A stretch of 64,000 nucleotides of DNA from contig NZ_CP093396.1 in NCBI RefSeq assembly GCF_029027405.1, forward strand, positions 558,001-622,000, written 5' to 3'. This DNA comes from Sulfurimonas sp. (GTDB lineage Bacteria > Campylobacterota > Campylobacteria > Campylobacterales > Sulfurimonadaceae). Each line of letters opens with the position of its first letter. Within the stretch, counting starts at the first letter, position 1. The notes under the pieces were generated by a model, which had not been told where the DNA came from, searched no databases, and worked only from the letters and a program-made list of their open reading frames with translations. Shown one piece after another: positions 1-11,797 of the stretch. The translations under genes were made by a program, and so were the position numbers.

Positions 1-2727
<2,727 letters not shown>

Positions 2728-2943
2728 TTTACATACTCTTTAATTAGAGTGCAATTCGTTCACTACCTTGTTTAGTGTATTAAGCTCCAAAAGCGTAATA
2801 CAAATAGTTATTTAGTTCGTTGACTTTATATTCTATGCTTAGAAATGGCATAGAACACACGACAATTAATATTTAATGAGTACTCACTCATAATAATGAC
2901 TCGTACAGTCACATATAAATATACTTAGGTATCTTTATATGTG
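2728..2943 (+). other. 23S-5S spacer without tRNA
   Basis: About 215 nt of AT-rich transcribed spacer. I see no tRNA cloverleaf in it. It carries two perfect inverted repeats that would form hairpins in the precursor: TTCTATGC/GCATAGAA at 2831-2838 and 2848-2855 (9-nt loop), and an 11-bp one at 2909-2919/2934-2944 directly against the 5S start. These are plausible RNase processing stems; that role is inferred. Confidence 0.7.
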
Positions 2944-2944
2944 A
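2909..2944 (+). repeat. Inverted repeat at the 5S 5' boundary
   Basis: TCACATATAAA at 2909-2919 pairs exactly with TTTATATGTGA at 2934-2944, and the 14-nt interior contains a further ATAC/GTAT pairing. The right arm touches the predicted 5S 5' end, so the hairpin would sit at the processing boundary of the precursor. Confidence 0.6.
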
Positions 2945-3066
2945 TTGTCTAGGTGGCTATAGAGAGAGGGAAACGCCTGGTCCCATTCCGAACCCAGAAG
3001 CTAAGCCTCTCATCGCTGATAATACTGCAGATTGCATCTGTGGAAATGTAGGTCGCTGCCTAGTTG
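2945..3066 (+). rRNA. rrf: 5S ribosomal RNA
   Basis: It has the conserved 5S core TCCCATTCCGAACCCAGAAG-type loop near 2980-3000 and a terminal stem in which GTCTAGG-like bases near 2947-2953 pair with CCTAGTTG near 3059-3066. Length is about 120 nt; both ends are estimated to a few bases from the terminal stem. It is co-oriented with 23S and would come from the same precursor. Confidence 0.9.
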
Positions 3067-3089
3067 ATCATTTCTTAACTCTTTTTTTT
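3067..3089 (+). terminator. T-run after 5S, probable rRNA operon terminator
   Basis: An uninterrupted run of eight T at 3082-3089 follows the 5S terminal stem by about 15 nt. The stem itself may serve as the terminator hairpin. The next gene, aat, converges and ends at 3104. Confidence 0.45.
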
Positions 3090-3103
3090 ACTTTACTATC
3101 ATC

Positions 3104-3790
3104 TTATATAAAATCTTTATTTATTTCCCAGATATTATTCACTTTATCCATATTCACACTTTTTAATCTTTCTATGAAATATGCTCTGTTTACTTCTTTT
3201 GCACCGAGGCTTTTAAGATGATTTGTTGGAACTTGACAATCTATGAAATCATATCCCCACTCTTTTAGATGTTTAATTAAAATTGCGTATGCTGATTTTG
3301 AAGCATCATTAGTATTTGCAAACATTGATTCACCACAAAATACTTTACCAACTACAACGCCATAAGCCCCTCCAACTAGTTCTCCATCTAAATAACTCTC
3401 AACCGAGTGTGCTATTCCCATATCAAAAAGTGTTGAATATGCTTCAATAATATCATCACTTATCCAAGTTCCGTTTTGATCATTTCTTGGAACTTCTTTA
3501 CACTTTTTCATTACTTGTGTAAAGTTTGAGTCAAATTTATACTCAAACTTCTTCATACTTTTTTTAAGAGATTTACTTAATTTGAAATCATCTAATTCCA
3601 TAATAAGTCTAGGATTTGGTGACCACCATAGTATTGGATCATTTTGTGCATACCATGGAAATATTCCACTTTGGTATGCACGCAAAAGTCTTGATGGATT
3701 TAAATCACCACCCCAAACTAAAATACCATCTTCATTTGCCTCACTGGCATCTGGAAATGTTAAGTCATATTTATTTAGTTGAGGAATCAT
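3104..3790 (-). CDS. aat: Leucyl/phenylalanyl-tRNA--protein transferase
   Basis: This enzyme adds Leu or Phe from aminoacyl-tRNA to the N-terminus of proteins starting with Arg or Lys, creating an N-degron. The 228-residue product has the family signature GIFPWYAQNDPILWWSPNPR near residues 43-62, a CGESMF block near 152 and a DCQVPTNHLKSLGA block near 183-196. Its length is normal for the family. The ATG start lies within clpA, whose stop overlaps it by 20 nt, so translation is probably coupled. It is the last gene of the clpS-clpA-aat run, in which the transferase, the adaptor and the unfoldase of one pathway are made together. Confidence 0.95.
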   Translation of the reverse strand: MIPQLNKYDLTFPDASEANEDGILVWGGDLNPSRLLRAYQSGIFPWYAQNDPILWWSPNPRLIMELDDFKLSKSLKKSMKKFEYKFDSNFTQVMKKCKEVPRNDQNGTWISDDIIEAYSTLFDMGIAHSVESYLDGELVGGAYGVVVGKVFCGESMFANTNDASKSAYAILIKHLKEWGYDFIDCQVPTNHLKSLGAKEVNRAYFIERLKSVNMDKVNNIWEINKDFI

Positions 3791-5963
3791 CTTGTGCTTT
3801 AAATTTAAGGATTAATTTTTTATTGAAACTTACTTGCACTTTACCACCGTTTTTCAATTTACCAAATAATATTTGATCACTTAGTTTATTTGTAATATTA
3901 TCTTGAATATATCTTTTTAAAGGTCTTGCCCCCATCTCTTTTGAATATCCCTCTTTAGCAATAAAATCTATTGCGTTTGTTGAAATAGTAATTGATATCT
4001 TTTTTTTGGAAAGTTCAAGATTTAATTCATTAATAAATTTTTGTGCAATGCTTTTAATGGTTGTGATATCTAGTTGAGAAAATTCTACTATTGCATCTAG
4101 TCTATTTCTAAATTCAGGAGTAAAAAAAGAGTTTAAATCTTCATCTTTTGACAAAGATATGTCTTTGTTAAATCCCATTACTGCTCTTGAGCTTGAGCCT
4201 ATATTTGAAGTCATTATAAGTATAACATTTTGAAAATTAGCCTTGTACCCATTGTTATCTGTAAGTGTTGCATTATCCATAATTTGAAGTAAAATATTAA
4301 CCAAATCAGCATGTGCTTTTTCTATTTCATCTAGTAATAAAACTGAATATGGATGTTTTTTTATTGCTTCTGTTAGTAAACCTCCTTGTTCAAAACCAAC
4401 ATAACCAGGGGGAGCTCCCACTAATCTACTAAGTGCATGTTTTTCCATATATTCACTCATATCAAAGCGTTCAAAATTTATGCCCAATGTATTGCTAAGT
4501 GATATAGCAAGTTCTGTTTTCCCAACACCTGTGGGACCAGAAAAAAGAAAAGAAGCTATTGGTTTATTTGAAGGAGTTAAACCTGCTTTTGATATTTTTA
4601 TAGATTTACTAACTTCAGTTACTGCATTGTCTTGTCCAATGACTAATGCCATCAAATCTTTTTCTAAATTAACTAAAGAAGTACTTTCATCTTTTGTGAT
4701 TTTTGAGTTTGAAATACCAATAATAGAAGAAATTGTTTTTTCAATATCATAACCTGTAACTTTTTTGCGTTTATTCTTTTTTAAATGAAAACTAGCTGCA
4801 GTTTCATCAATAAGATCTATCGCAATATCTGGTAAAAATCTATCAGTAATATATCTTTTTGATAATTCTACTGCATTTCGTAATGCTTTTGTTGTGTATA
4901 TAACATTATGATGTTTTTCATATTTACTTTTTAAGCCTTTGAGTATTTTAATAGAAGCTTTAATAGATGGCTCATTGATATCTACTTTGGAAAATCTTCT
5001 ACTAAGAGCTTTATCTTTTTCAAACCCATTTCTGTATTCAGCAAAGGTTGTAGCACCCATGCATCTAAGCTCTCCAGATGCTAAAGCAGGTTTTAGCTGA
5101 TTTGCTGCATCCATAGTCCCACTTGTAGCTCCTGCACCTATAAGAGTATGTATTTCATCTATAAATAAAATAGCATTGGGATGTGATTTTAATTCATCCA
5201 TAACACCTTTAAGCCTTTTTTCAAAATCACCTCTATATTTAGTGCCAGCTAAAAGAGCACTCAAATCAAGTGCAAAAAGTTCAGCTTTTTTTATAATGTC
5301 AGGAACCTTACCGCTAGATATATTAAGTGCTAAGCCTTCTGCAATTGCAGTTTTTCCAACTCCAGCTTCTCCTACTAAAATAGGATTATTCTTTTTTCTT
5401 CTGCATAAAATCTGTATAACTCTTTGAATTTCATTATTTCTACTAATTACTGGATCAATTTTTCCACTTTTTGCTTTATTTAAAAGGTTGATAGTGTATT
5501 TATCTAAAAAAGATTCACTCTCTTCTTTTTCAGAATTTTCTTGGGAGTGTGAAATAAGTTCTAATATATCTAATCTTGATATTTGATATTCATCTAAAAG
5601 CATATAGCTAAAAGTATTTTTTTCTTCATAAAGCGCAGCAAGTAAATCACCAACATCAGCACTATCTTGATTTGCACTTTGTATATGTCTAATCATGTTA
5701 TCAACAAGTCTTGAAAGAGCAATACTCTCGTAAGGGTCTTGAGTAATATTTTCAGGAAGAGTGTCAATATTTGTAGTAATATAATCATCTAAAGCTTCCT
5801 TCATCTTATTTATATCCCCACCACATGTTTGAATAATTGTAGAACCATCTTTTGAACTAAGAAGTAAATAAAAAACATGTTCTATTGTCAAATATTCATG
5901 TCTTAAGCCTTTCGCATATAGGATTGATTTTTGAAAAATATCATTTAATCTTGTACTAATCAT
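3771..5963 (-). CDS. clpA: ATP-dependent Clp protease ATP-binding subunit ClpA
   Basis: AAA+ unfoldase that feeds substrates to ClpP. The 730-residue protein has the N-terminal Clp repeat domain (about 1-150), a first AAA module with Walker [14 protein letters not shown] near 198 and Walker B LFIDEIH, and a second with [11 protein letters not shown] near 475 and [10 protein letters not shown]. There is no long ClpB-type middle domain, which identifies ClpA. A VMGFNKD loop just before [11 protein letters not shown] matches the position of the ClpP-binding IGF/IGL loop. The start overlaps the clpS stop by 4 nt (ATGA), so adaptor and unfoldase are probably coupled. No clpP is in this window. Confidence 0.97.
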   Translation of the reverse strand: MISTRLNDIFQKSILYAKGLRHEYLTIEHVFYLLLSSKDGSTIIQTCGGDINKMKEALDDYITTNIDTLPENITQDPYESIALSRLVDNMIRHIQSANQDSADVGDLLAALYEEKNTFSYMLLDEYQISRLDILELISHSQENSEKEESESFLDKYTINLLNKAKSGKIDPVISRNNEIQRVIQILCRRKKNNPILVGEAGVGKTAIAEGLALNISSGKVPDIIKKAELFALDLSALLAGTKYRGDFEKRLKGVMDELKSHPNAILFIDEIHTLIGAGATSGTMDAANQLKPALASGELRCMGATTFAEYRNGFEKDKALSRRFSKVDINEPSIKASIKILKGLKSKYEKHHNVIYTTKALRNAVELSKRYITDRFLPDIAIDLIDETAASFHLKKNKRKKVTGYDIEKTISSIIGISNSKITKDESTSLVNLEKDLMALVIGQDNAVTEVSKSIKISKAGLTPSNKPIASFLFSGPTGVGKTELAISLSNTLGINFERFDMSEYMEKHALSRLVGAPPGYVGFEQGGLLTEAIKKHPYSVLLLDEIEKAHADLVNILLQIMDNATLTDNNGYKANFQNVILIMTSNIGSSSRAVMGFNKDISLSKDEDLNSFFTPEFRNRLDAIVEFSQLDITTIKSIAQKFINELNLELSKKKISITISTNAIDFIAKEGYSKEMGARPLKRYIQDNITNKLSDQILFGKLKNGGKVQVSFNKKLILKFKAQDDSSTK

Positions 5964-6259
5964 TCTTGCTCCATTACAGCTTTTAATGGAAATCCATTAT
6001 CTTTAGCTTTTTTATCTACTTGTACAATCTTTGTTTCTGCTATTTCATGGGTGTAAACACCACATAAACCTTTTTCTTTTTTATGAATATCTAACATTAT
6101 ATTTTGGGCTTGTTCGTAACTTTTATGAAACACTGTCATTAAAATATCTATTACAAATTCCATAGAAGTATAATCATCATTTAACAAAAAGACTTTATAC
6201 CTTTTTGGATGTTTTATTTTTACTTCATGTAAAAGTTCTATCTCTGTATTTGTTGGCAT
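5960..6259 (-). CDS. clpS: ATP-dependent Clp protease adaptor ClpS
   Basis: Adaptor that binds primary N-degron residues (Leu, Phe, Tyr, Trp) and hands the protein to ClpA. It has 99 residues with the family core [12 protein letters not shown] near residues 25-36 (Asn-Asp and Met line the N-degron pocket in characterised ClpS proteins) and [11 protein letters not shown] near 67-77. It lies 12 nt downstream of the PLP enzyme gene and overlaps clpA by 4 nt. Confidence 0.96.
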   Translation of the reverse strand: MPTNTEIELLHEVKIKHPKRYKVFLLNDDYTSMEFVIDILMTVFHKSYEQAQNIMLDIHKKEKGLCGVYTHEIAETKIVQVDKKAKDNGFPLKAVMEQE

Positions 6260-6271
6260 TGTATTAATCCC

Positions 6272-7507
6272 TTATTGTGCTGCTTGAATAAAATCATCAA
6301 TAATATCTTGAGGATTTTCTAATCCTATTGAGACACGAATTAAACCATTACTAATTCCTAGGAATTTTTTTGTTGGTTCATCAAAATCAGTGTAAATTGT
6401 AGATGCCATATGAAGTGCTAAAGTTCTACTATCACCAATATTCGCAGTAAGTGTAGCAAGTTTAGTTTTGTTTAAAAATGAAAATGCTTTTTCTTTTGAT
6501 AACATATTTATAGTAAAGAGTGTTCCACAGCCATTTTTAAAATCTTTTAAATATCTTTGATTATGTGGGTGTTCTTTTAGAGAGGGATGATTTATTTTTA
6601 ATCCTGCTTCATGAAGTGCCAAGACTATTATTTCAACACTTTTTGAAACTCTTGATAAGCGTAATGGTAATGTTTCAAGTCCAAGCATAGTTTGATATGA
6701 TGCATTTGCATTTGCACTCATTCCAAAATCTCTTAAGGCTCTTTTTTTGGCATTTGCAATTAGTGCCATCTCTCCAACACCTTTTATAAATTTTGCCATG
6801 AAAGGATATCTTGAACTTTTCAGTTTCTCATCTTCTTTTTTCACAGCACGAAAAACTGCACATCCACCAAGAGCAGATGAATTACCTGAGATAATTTTTG
6901 TAGTTGAGTAGATGCTGATATCTGCTCCAAGTTTTATGGGTGAAACACATAAAGGAGTAATAGTATTATCAACTATAAAAATAACACCTGCTTCATTTGC
7001 CATTTGTGCAATTTGTTTGATGTCTGGTAAGCGCATATTCGGATTTCCAACACTCTCTAAAAATATAATTTTTGTTTTTTCATTTATTGCTTTTTTTATT
7101 TCTTCTATCTCATCAACATCAAAGAAGTTTGTTTTAATTCCAAAACGAGGAAGAGTTTCACTAAATAGTGCATAAGTTCCACCAAAAAGACCACCAATAG
7201 AGATGATTTCATCGTTCATGGATACAATAGACATAGTTGTTAATGTTATCGCTCCCATACCTGAACTTGTTGCAACTGCTCCAACTCCTCCATCCATCTC
7301 GGCTAAGATTGTTTCAAGTCTTGCTGATGTTGGATTGCCCATGCGAGAGTATAGTGGTTTCTTTACGTTTCCATCAAATATACCTTCTGCTATTTGTGCA
7401 GTTCCATAAGAAAAAGAAGCGGATGATGTTACAGTAGGACTTACAGCACCTTCTTTATTACCAATTTTTTGTACAAATTTTGTACAAAATACTTCATAAT
7501 TATTCAT
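6272..7507 (-). CDS. Cys/Met metabolism PLP-dependent enzyme, probable O-acetylhomoserine sulfhydrylase
   Basis: Trans-sulfuration family enzyme of 411 residues. It has YSRMGNPTSARLE near residue 51, a glycine-rich cofactor loop ATSSGMGAI near 79, and YSTTKIISGNSSALGG near 200, where the Lys should hold PLP. The family includes O-acetylhomoserine sulfhydrylase (homocysteine from O-acetylhomoserine and sulfide), cystathionine synthase/lyase and methionine gamma-lyase. A direct sulfhydrylase is the best guess for a sulfide-exposed organism, but the substrate cannot be fixed by eye. It is first in the minus-strand run before clpS and divergent from bioD. Confidence 0.8.
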   Translation of the reverse strand: MNNYEVFCTKFVQKIGNKEGAVSPTVTSSASFSYGTAQIAEGIFDGNVKKPLYSRMGNPTSARLETILAEMDGGVGAVATSSGMGAITLTTMSIVSMNDEIISIGGLFGGTYALFSETLPRFGIKTNFFDVDEIEEIKKAINEKTKIIFLESVGNPNMRLPDIKQIAQMANEAGVIFIVDNTITPLCVSPIKLGADISIYSTTKIISGNSSALGGCAVFRAVKKEDEKLKSSRYPFMAKFIKGVGEMALIANAKKRALRDFGMSANANASYQTMLGLETLPLRLSRVSKSVEIIVLALHEAGLKINHPSLKEHPHNQRYLKDFKNGCGTLFTINMLSKEKAFSFLNKTKLATLTANIGDSRTLALHMASTIYTDFDEPTKKFLGISNGLIRVSIGLENPQDIIDDFIQAAQ

Positions 7508-7571
7508 TTTATATATACCTTTTTATAAAGCACGATTATAGCGAAGAAGGGATAATTAATAGTTAAAGTTA

Positions 7572-7577
7572 TATAAT
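7572..7577 (+). promoter_or_regulatory. bioD -10 element, possible leaderless start
   Basis: A perfect TATAAT ends 6 nt before the bioD ATG and no Shine-Dalgarno sequence lies between. With the usual 6-7 nt from -10 to the start site, transcription would begin at or next to the A of ATG. No convincing -35 is visible; Campylobacterota sigma-70 promoters often lack one. Confidence 0.5.
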
Positions 7578-7583
7578 CCAAAG

Positions 7584-8231
7584 ATGAAAAAACAAATTTT
7601 TGTAACAGCAACAAATACTGATATAGGTAAAACATATACTACGAAACTACTTTTAAAAGAGTATGCATCTAGAGGTTTGAGAGTTGGTGTAATGAAGCCA
7701 ATAGAAACGGGTGTTGTAGATGGTTTTTGTCCTGATGGAGAAGAACTTTTGTCTTTAGTTAAAGAGTTGAATATTGAGTTTAAAGATATATATGTAAAAG
7801 ATATTGTACCAATTCAGTATGAGTTACCAGCTGCACCCTTTGTGGCATCTAAAAACACTCCATTAGATATTAAAAAAATCGACAATGCCATACAAAAATT
7901 AGGAAAACTATGTGATATCTTGATAATAGAAGGCGCTGGTGGACTTTATGTTCCAATAGATGAAAAAATAATGATGATAGATTTGATAGCATACCTAGAT
8001 GCATCTACGCTTCTTGTCACCCACTGCTCTTTAGGGTGTATAAATGATACTTTATTAAGTAAACAAGCTCTTGAAAATAAAAATATAAAATATGTTGTTG
8101 CTTTTAATAATCGTGATAGCAATGATAGTTTTTCAGCAGTCTCTCAGCCATATTTTAAAGAAATTGGATTTAATGTTATGAAAGTTAGTAAAAATATTGA
8201 CACTATTTGTGATGTCTTGTATAATCTCTAA
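7584..8231 (+). CDS. bioD: ATP-dependent dethiobiotin synthetase BioD
   Basis: Closes the ureido ring of dethiobiotin from 7,8-diaminopelargonate, CO2 and ATP, the penultimate step of biotin synthesis. The 215-residue protein starts with FVTATNTDIGKTYTT, the P-loop plus DIGKT motif of BioD, followed by the catalytic Lys block VGVMKPIETG near residue 36 and EGAGGLYVP near 114. No other bio gene is nearby. The downstream partner pyrB begins 14 nt after the stop, so they are probably cotranscribed. Confidence 0.95.
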   Translation: MKKQIFVTATNTDIGKTYTTKLLLKEYASRGLRVGVMKPIETGVVDGFCPDGEELLSLVKELNIEFKDIYVKDIVPIQYELPAAPFVASKNTPLDIKKIDNAIQKLGKLCDILIIEGAGGLYVPIDEKIMMIDLIAYLDASTLLVTHCSLGCINDTLLSKQALENKNIKYVVAFNNRDSNDSFSAVSQPYFKEIGFNVMKVSKNIDTICDVLYNL

Positions 8232-8245
8232 ATTAAAGGACTTAA

Positions 8246-9121
8246 ATGCAACATTTGATTCGTACAGATGATTTTAGTATCAAAGAAATAGAAGAACTTT
8301 TTGTAGATGCGAAAAAATTTAGTGATGGTAATTTTTATAGAATTTTACAGGATAAGATTATTATTACACTATTCTTTGAAAATTCAACTAGAACAAAAAG
8401 TTCTTTTGAAATAGCTGCAAAAAGATTAGGAGCAGAGATGGTTCATTTGGATTTAACAAAAAGTTCAACAAAAAAAGGTGAAACTCTTGTTGATACAGCT
8501 ATGAATTTGGATGTAATGAATCCTCATGCTATTATTGTACGACATCAAAACTCTGGTGTTCCTAAAATTTTATCAAAACATACTAAGGCTTCTATAATAA
8601 ATGCAGGAGATGGCGCTCATTCTCATCCGACACAAGCACTCTTAGATTTGTTTACTTTAATGGAGCATTTTGGTGAAGTAAAGGGTAAAAAAATAGCAAT
8701 AGTTGGAGATATTAAAAACTCAAGAGTTGCAAATTCAAATATCGAACTTCTTTCTAGGTTTGGTATGGAAGTTATTTTAGTAGCCCCTCCTCATTTTTTA
8801 CCAAAAACTACTCTTAGAACAACTCATTTTTTAAATAAAATCGTAGATGAAGTAGATGTGATTATGAGTTTAAGAACACAAACGGAACGACATTCTTCTC
8901 AAAGTTATGCTTCTTTAAAAGATTATGCAAGTGATTTTTGTATAACTACTGAATTGGTTGGAGATAGAGATATTGTACTTCTGCATCCTGGGCCAGTTCA
9001 TAGGAATATAGATATATGCGATGCTCTTTTGGCGGATGGTAGATGCAAAGTGTTGCAGCAAGTTACTAATGGTGTATCAATTCGAATGGCGGTACTAAAA
9101 AAACTTATACATGACCTTTGA
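8246..9121 (+). CDS. pyrB: Aspartate carbamoyltransferase catalytic subunit
   Basis: Condenses carbamoyl phosphate with aspartate, the first committed step of pyrimidine synthesis. It has 291 residues, with the carbamoyl-phosphate loop [11 protein letters not shown] near 48-58, STKKGET near 76, VRHQNSG near 102, HPTQALLD near 130 and LHPGPVHRN near 248. A regulatory subunit gene (pyrI) is not adjacent. The final 11 nt overlap the start of pabB. Confidence 0.97.
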   Translation: MQHLIRTDDFSIKEIEELFVDAKKFSDGNFYRILQDKIIITLFFENSTRTKSSFEIAAKRLGAEMVHLDLTKSSTKKGETLVDTAMNLDVMNPHAIIVRHQNSGVPKILSKHTKASIINAGDGAHSHPTQALLDLFTLMEHFGEVKGKKIAIVGDIKNSRVANSNIELLSRFGMEVILVAPPHFLPKTTLRTTHFLNKIVDEVDVIMSLRTQTERHSSQSYASLKDYASDFCITTELVGDRDIVLLHPGPVHRNIDICDALLADGRCKVLQQVTNGVSIRMAVLKKLIHDL

Positions 9122-10049
9122 TAAGTTAAATAAACTAGCTAAAAAGAGAAAGCCTTTTCTTTTTATAAGTGACTTTTTAGCAAAAGAAATAGAAGTTATT
9201 CCTTTAAATGAACTCTCTTTACATGACATTGAATTTTGTATTGATGAAAATTATATCTATAAAAAACATAGTGAGTTATTTGAAAAAAATGCTCAGAAGT
9301 TTAAAAATTATAAAGAAAAGTTTGATGATACTATCGAAGAAATAAAATCTGGAAATACTTATCTTTTAAACCTAACTGCTCCTACTAAAATAAAATCTGA
9401 CTTAACACTTAAGGAGATTTATCGCTTTGCTAATGCTCACTATAAACTTAGATATAAAGATGACTTTGTATGCTTTTCTCCTGAAAAATTCATACAAATT
9501 AAAGATAATAAAATAAATACTTACCCTATGAAAGGGACGATTGATGCTTCTTTAGTAGATGCTAAAAAAAAGATACTTAAAAATAAAAAAGAAATGGCAG
9601 AACATACAATGGTTGTAGATTTGTTAAGAAATGATTTATCAATAGTAGCAAAGAATGTAAAAGTAGAAAAGTTTAGATATGTTCAAAAAATAGACTCAGG
9701 AGAGAAAGAACTTCTGCAAGTTAGTTCTCACATAAGTGGGGATATAGGAAGTGATTGGCATAGTAAACTTGGTGATATACTAAACTCCTTACTTCCAGCA
9801 GGAAGTATTAGTGGAACACCAAAAAAAAGTACTTTAGAAATTATTGAAAAAATCGAAAATTACGATAGAGGTTTTTTTAGTGGTATATTTGGTATTTACG
9901 ATGGAGAAAGTTTTGACAGTGGAGTAATGATTCGTTTTATTCAAAAAACAAAAAATGGATATATATATAAAAGTGGTGGTGGCATCACTTTAGATAGTAA
10001 AGCATCTGCGGAATATAATGAATTATTAGATAAAATATATCTGCCATAG
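9111..10049 (+). CDS. pabB: Aminodeoxychorismate synthase component I (PabB-like)
   Basis: Chorismate-binding enzyme that makes 4-amino-4-deoxychorismate for folate. The C-terminal chorismate fold is clear: FSPEKFIQI near residue 123, [10 protein letters not shown] near 138 (the Lys of PIKGT), [10 protein letters not shown] near 165, [15 protein letters not shown] near 233 and a GGGITLDS motif near 291. At 312 residues it lacks most of the N-terminal domain of enterobacterial PabB (about 450 residues), a short form common in this phylum. Neither the glutaminase (pabA) nor the lyase (pabC) is adjacent. It overlaps pyrB by 11 nt. Confidence 0.88.
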   Translation: MTFDKLNKLAKKRKPFLFISDFLAKEIEVIPLNELSLHDIEFCIDENYIYKKHSELFEKNAQKFKNYKEKFDDTIEEIKSGNTYLLNLTAPTKIKSDLTLKEIYRFANAHYKLRYKDDFVCFSPEKFIQIKDNKINTYPMKGTIDASLVDAKKKILKNKKEMAEHTMVVDLLRNDLSIVAKNVKVEKFRYVQKIDSGEKELLQVSSHISGDIGSDWHSKLGDILNSLLPAGSISGTPKKSTLEIIEKIENYDRGFFSGIFGIYDGESFDSGVMIRFIQKTKNGYIYKSGGGITLDSKASAEYNELLDKIYLP

Positions 10050-10065
10050 ATACTAGGAGAAAGAA

Positions 10066-11403
10066 ATGAAAAAATTGAATTATGATGATTTTTTTAAAAG
10101 TGGATGGAGTTTCAATAATACTCAAAAGGACTTACAATCTAGATATCAAATGCTAAACATAGGATTAGTTCTTTCTTCTGTTGCCCTTGTTTATGGAATT
10201 ATAGGCAATGTAATTAGAGATATATCAGGATTGATTTTTTTAGAATTATTTTTAATATTTATGAATTTAATGCTATTTTTAATATTAAGGAAATATAGAG
10301 GTTTATTTGAACAAGTAGCTTTTGTTTTAACAGCACAGTTCTCTTTTTTATTTCTTTTTCTTATATATATATATGAACCAAGTTCTTTAAAACATATTTG
10401 GCTTTTTACCTATCCTATAATTCTCCTTTATTTTCAAAATAAAAAAAATAGTCTTTATTGGTTGTCTGTAGTAACTATAATATTAATAATTGCACCTTTA
10501 CAAAATTTTATAGAAGTTAAATATTCTCTTTATCAGGTTACATATATTGCATTTGTCTTGATTATTTTAAGTATTATTATTTACTTTTATAAGATTAATA
10601 TGGATAAAGCAAAAAAATTAATTTTAAAACAACAAGATATGTTACAAAAATTCAATATAGAACTTGCTGGGAAATTAGAAGAATTAAAAGCAAAAGACAA
10701 ACTTCTTACAGCACAATCAAAACAAGCGGTAATGGGTGAGATGATAAGTATGATAGCTCATCAGTGGAGACAACCATTGTCTACAATAACTCTTCAAATT
10801 TCGAACTATCAAATCAAACAATTAATGAGTGAAAACCAACAAAAGAGAGAGATAGACAAGACATTAATTGAGATTAGTAATACGATTATGTATCTTTCAG
10901 AAACTGTTGATGATTTTCAAACATATTTTCGACCAAATAAAGAAATTTTACATATTGATGTAGGTAAGTTAATTCAAAAAGCAATTAATTTTTCAACTCC
11001 CAGAGCCAGAGAAGTTGGAGTTAATATAGTCTTGCACAATACAGGTAATATTAGTATTGATACACATATAAATGAGGTTGTACAAGTTATATTAAGTATA
11101 TTAAATAATGCCATAGATGCTCTTATAGAAGCAAAAGTAAAAAACCCGAAAATAGGTATAGTTTATAAAAATGAAGAAAATAGCATAAAAATCAGTATAG
11201 AAGATAATGCAAATGGAATAGATATAAAGTATATAGATAAACTTTTTGAGCCTTATTTTAGTACAAAAGGTAAAAACGGAACAGGTCTTGGTCTATATAT
11301 GAGTCAGATGATTATGCAAAAACAGTTTGATAATGAAATAGAAGTTAAATCATCTAGCATGGGTTCCATATTTAGTTTTCAACTTCCAAAATCTATAAGC
11401 TAG
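10066..11403 (+). CDS. Membrane-bound sensor histidine kinase, orphan
   Basis: Two-component kinase of 445 residues. About six hydrophobic segments occupy residues 25-180 with almost no periplasmic domain, so the membrane helices are the likely sensor. A short coiled coil (180-215) leads to the H-box MIAHQWRQPLS, with the phospho-accepting His at about residue 232. The ATPase domain shows N-box NNAIDAL near 344, G1-box DNANGID and G2-box GTGLGLYMSQM near 405. No response regulator gene is nearby. A Shine-Dalgarno AGGAG precedes the ATG. The signal sensed is unknown. Confidence 0.9.
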   Translation: MKKLNYDDFFKSGWSFNNTQKDLQSRYQMLNIGLVLSSVALVYGIIGNVIRDISGLIFLELFLIFMNLMLFLILRKYRGLFEQVAFVLTAQFSFLFLFLIYIYEPSSLKHIWLFTYPIILLYFQNKKNSLYWLSVVTIILIIAPLQNFIEVKYSLYQVTYIAFVLIILSIIIYFYKINMDKAKKLILKQQDMLQKFNIELAGKLEELKAKDKLLTAQSKQAVMGEMISMIAHQWRQPLSTITLQISNYQIKQLMSENQQKREIDKTLIEISNTIMYLSETVDDFQTYFRPNKEILHIDVGKLIQKAINFSTPRAREVGVNIVLHNTGNISIDTHINEVVQVILSILNNAIDALIEAKVKNPKIGIVYKNEENSIKISIEDNANGIDIKYIDKLFEPYFSTKGKNGTGLGLYMSQMIMQKQFDNEIEVKSSSMGSIFSFQLPKSIS

Positions 11404-11796
11404 ATGCCAGTATTAAAAAATATCATTTTTTTTGTAATAGCTCTAATATTTCATTTTACATTGTTGTATCTATTTTTTTTAGGTCTATATGTTGTTTACT
11501 TTTTAAGTTTAGTCATTTTTGCATATTTACTCCATAAAAAATATCAATATTTTTCTCTTTTATTAGTTTCATTATTTAGTATTTTAGTTATAGTTTTGAT
11601 AAATTTAGAGTTTTATAAAATCTTTGTTTTTGAGTTTTTTTTGTATTATGATTTAATAAAAGAAAATATATATATAAATAGTGAGGTAATGTATGTTTTA
11701 TTATTACTTCATTACCTCTTTTTAGTAAATTTAAAAAAGTTTGAAAACTTTTGGGATATAATAGATTCAAGATTATTATATAAAGGTTGGAATTAG
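11404..11796 (+). CDS. Small hydrophobic membrane protein of unknown function
   Basis: I do not recognise a family. The 130-residue product is dominated by Leu, Phe, Tyr and Ile, with about four predicted membrane spans (residues 5-30, 30-45, 48-70, 95-115) and a short charged tail. The ATG follows the kinase stop with no gap and the next gene (tal) starts 1 nt after its stop, so it is embedded in an operon. Base composition is even more AT-rich than its neighbours. It may be an accessory of the kinase, but only position supports that. Confidence 0.6.
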   Translation: MPVLKNIIFFVIALIFHFTLLYLFFLGLYVVYFLSLVIFAYLLHKKYQYFSLLLVSLFSILVIVLINLEFYKIFVFEFFLYYDLIKENIYINSEVMYVLLLLHYLFLVNLKKFENFWDIIDSRLLYKGWN

Positions 11797-11797
11797 T

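Noticed and set aside
2728..2943. A tRNA between 23S and 5S
   Set aside because: No acceptor stem, anticodon loop or GTTCGA-type T loop is visible there; only simple hairpins.
3582..3876. Plus-strand ORFs antisense to aat and clpA
   Set aside because: They are shadows of the minus-strand genes and lack ribosome sites and known motifs.
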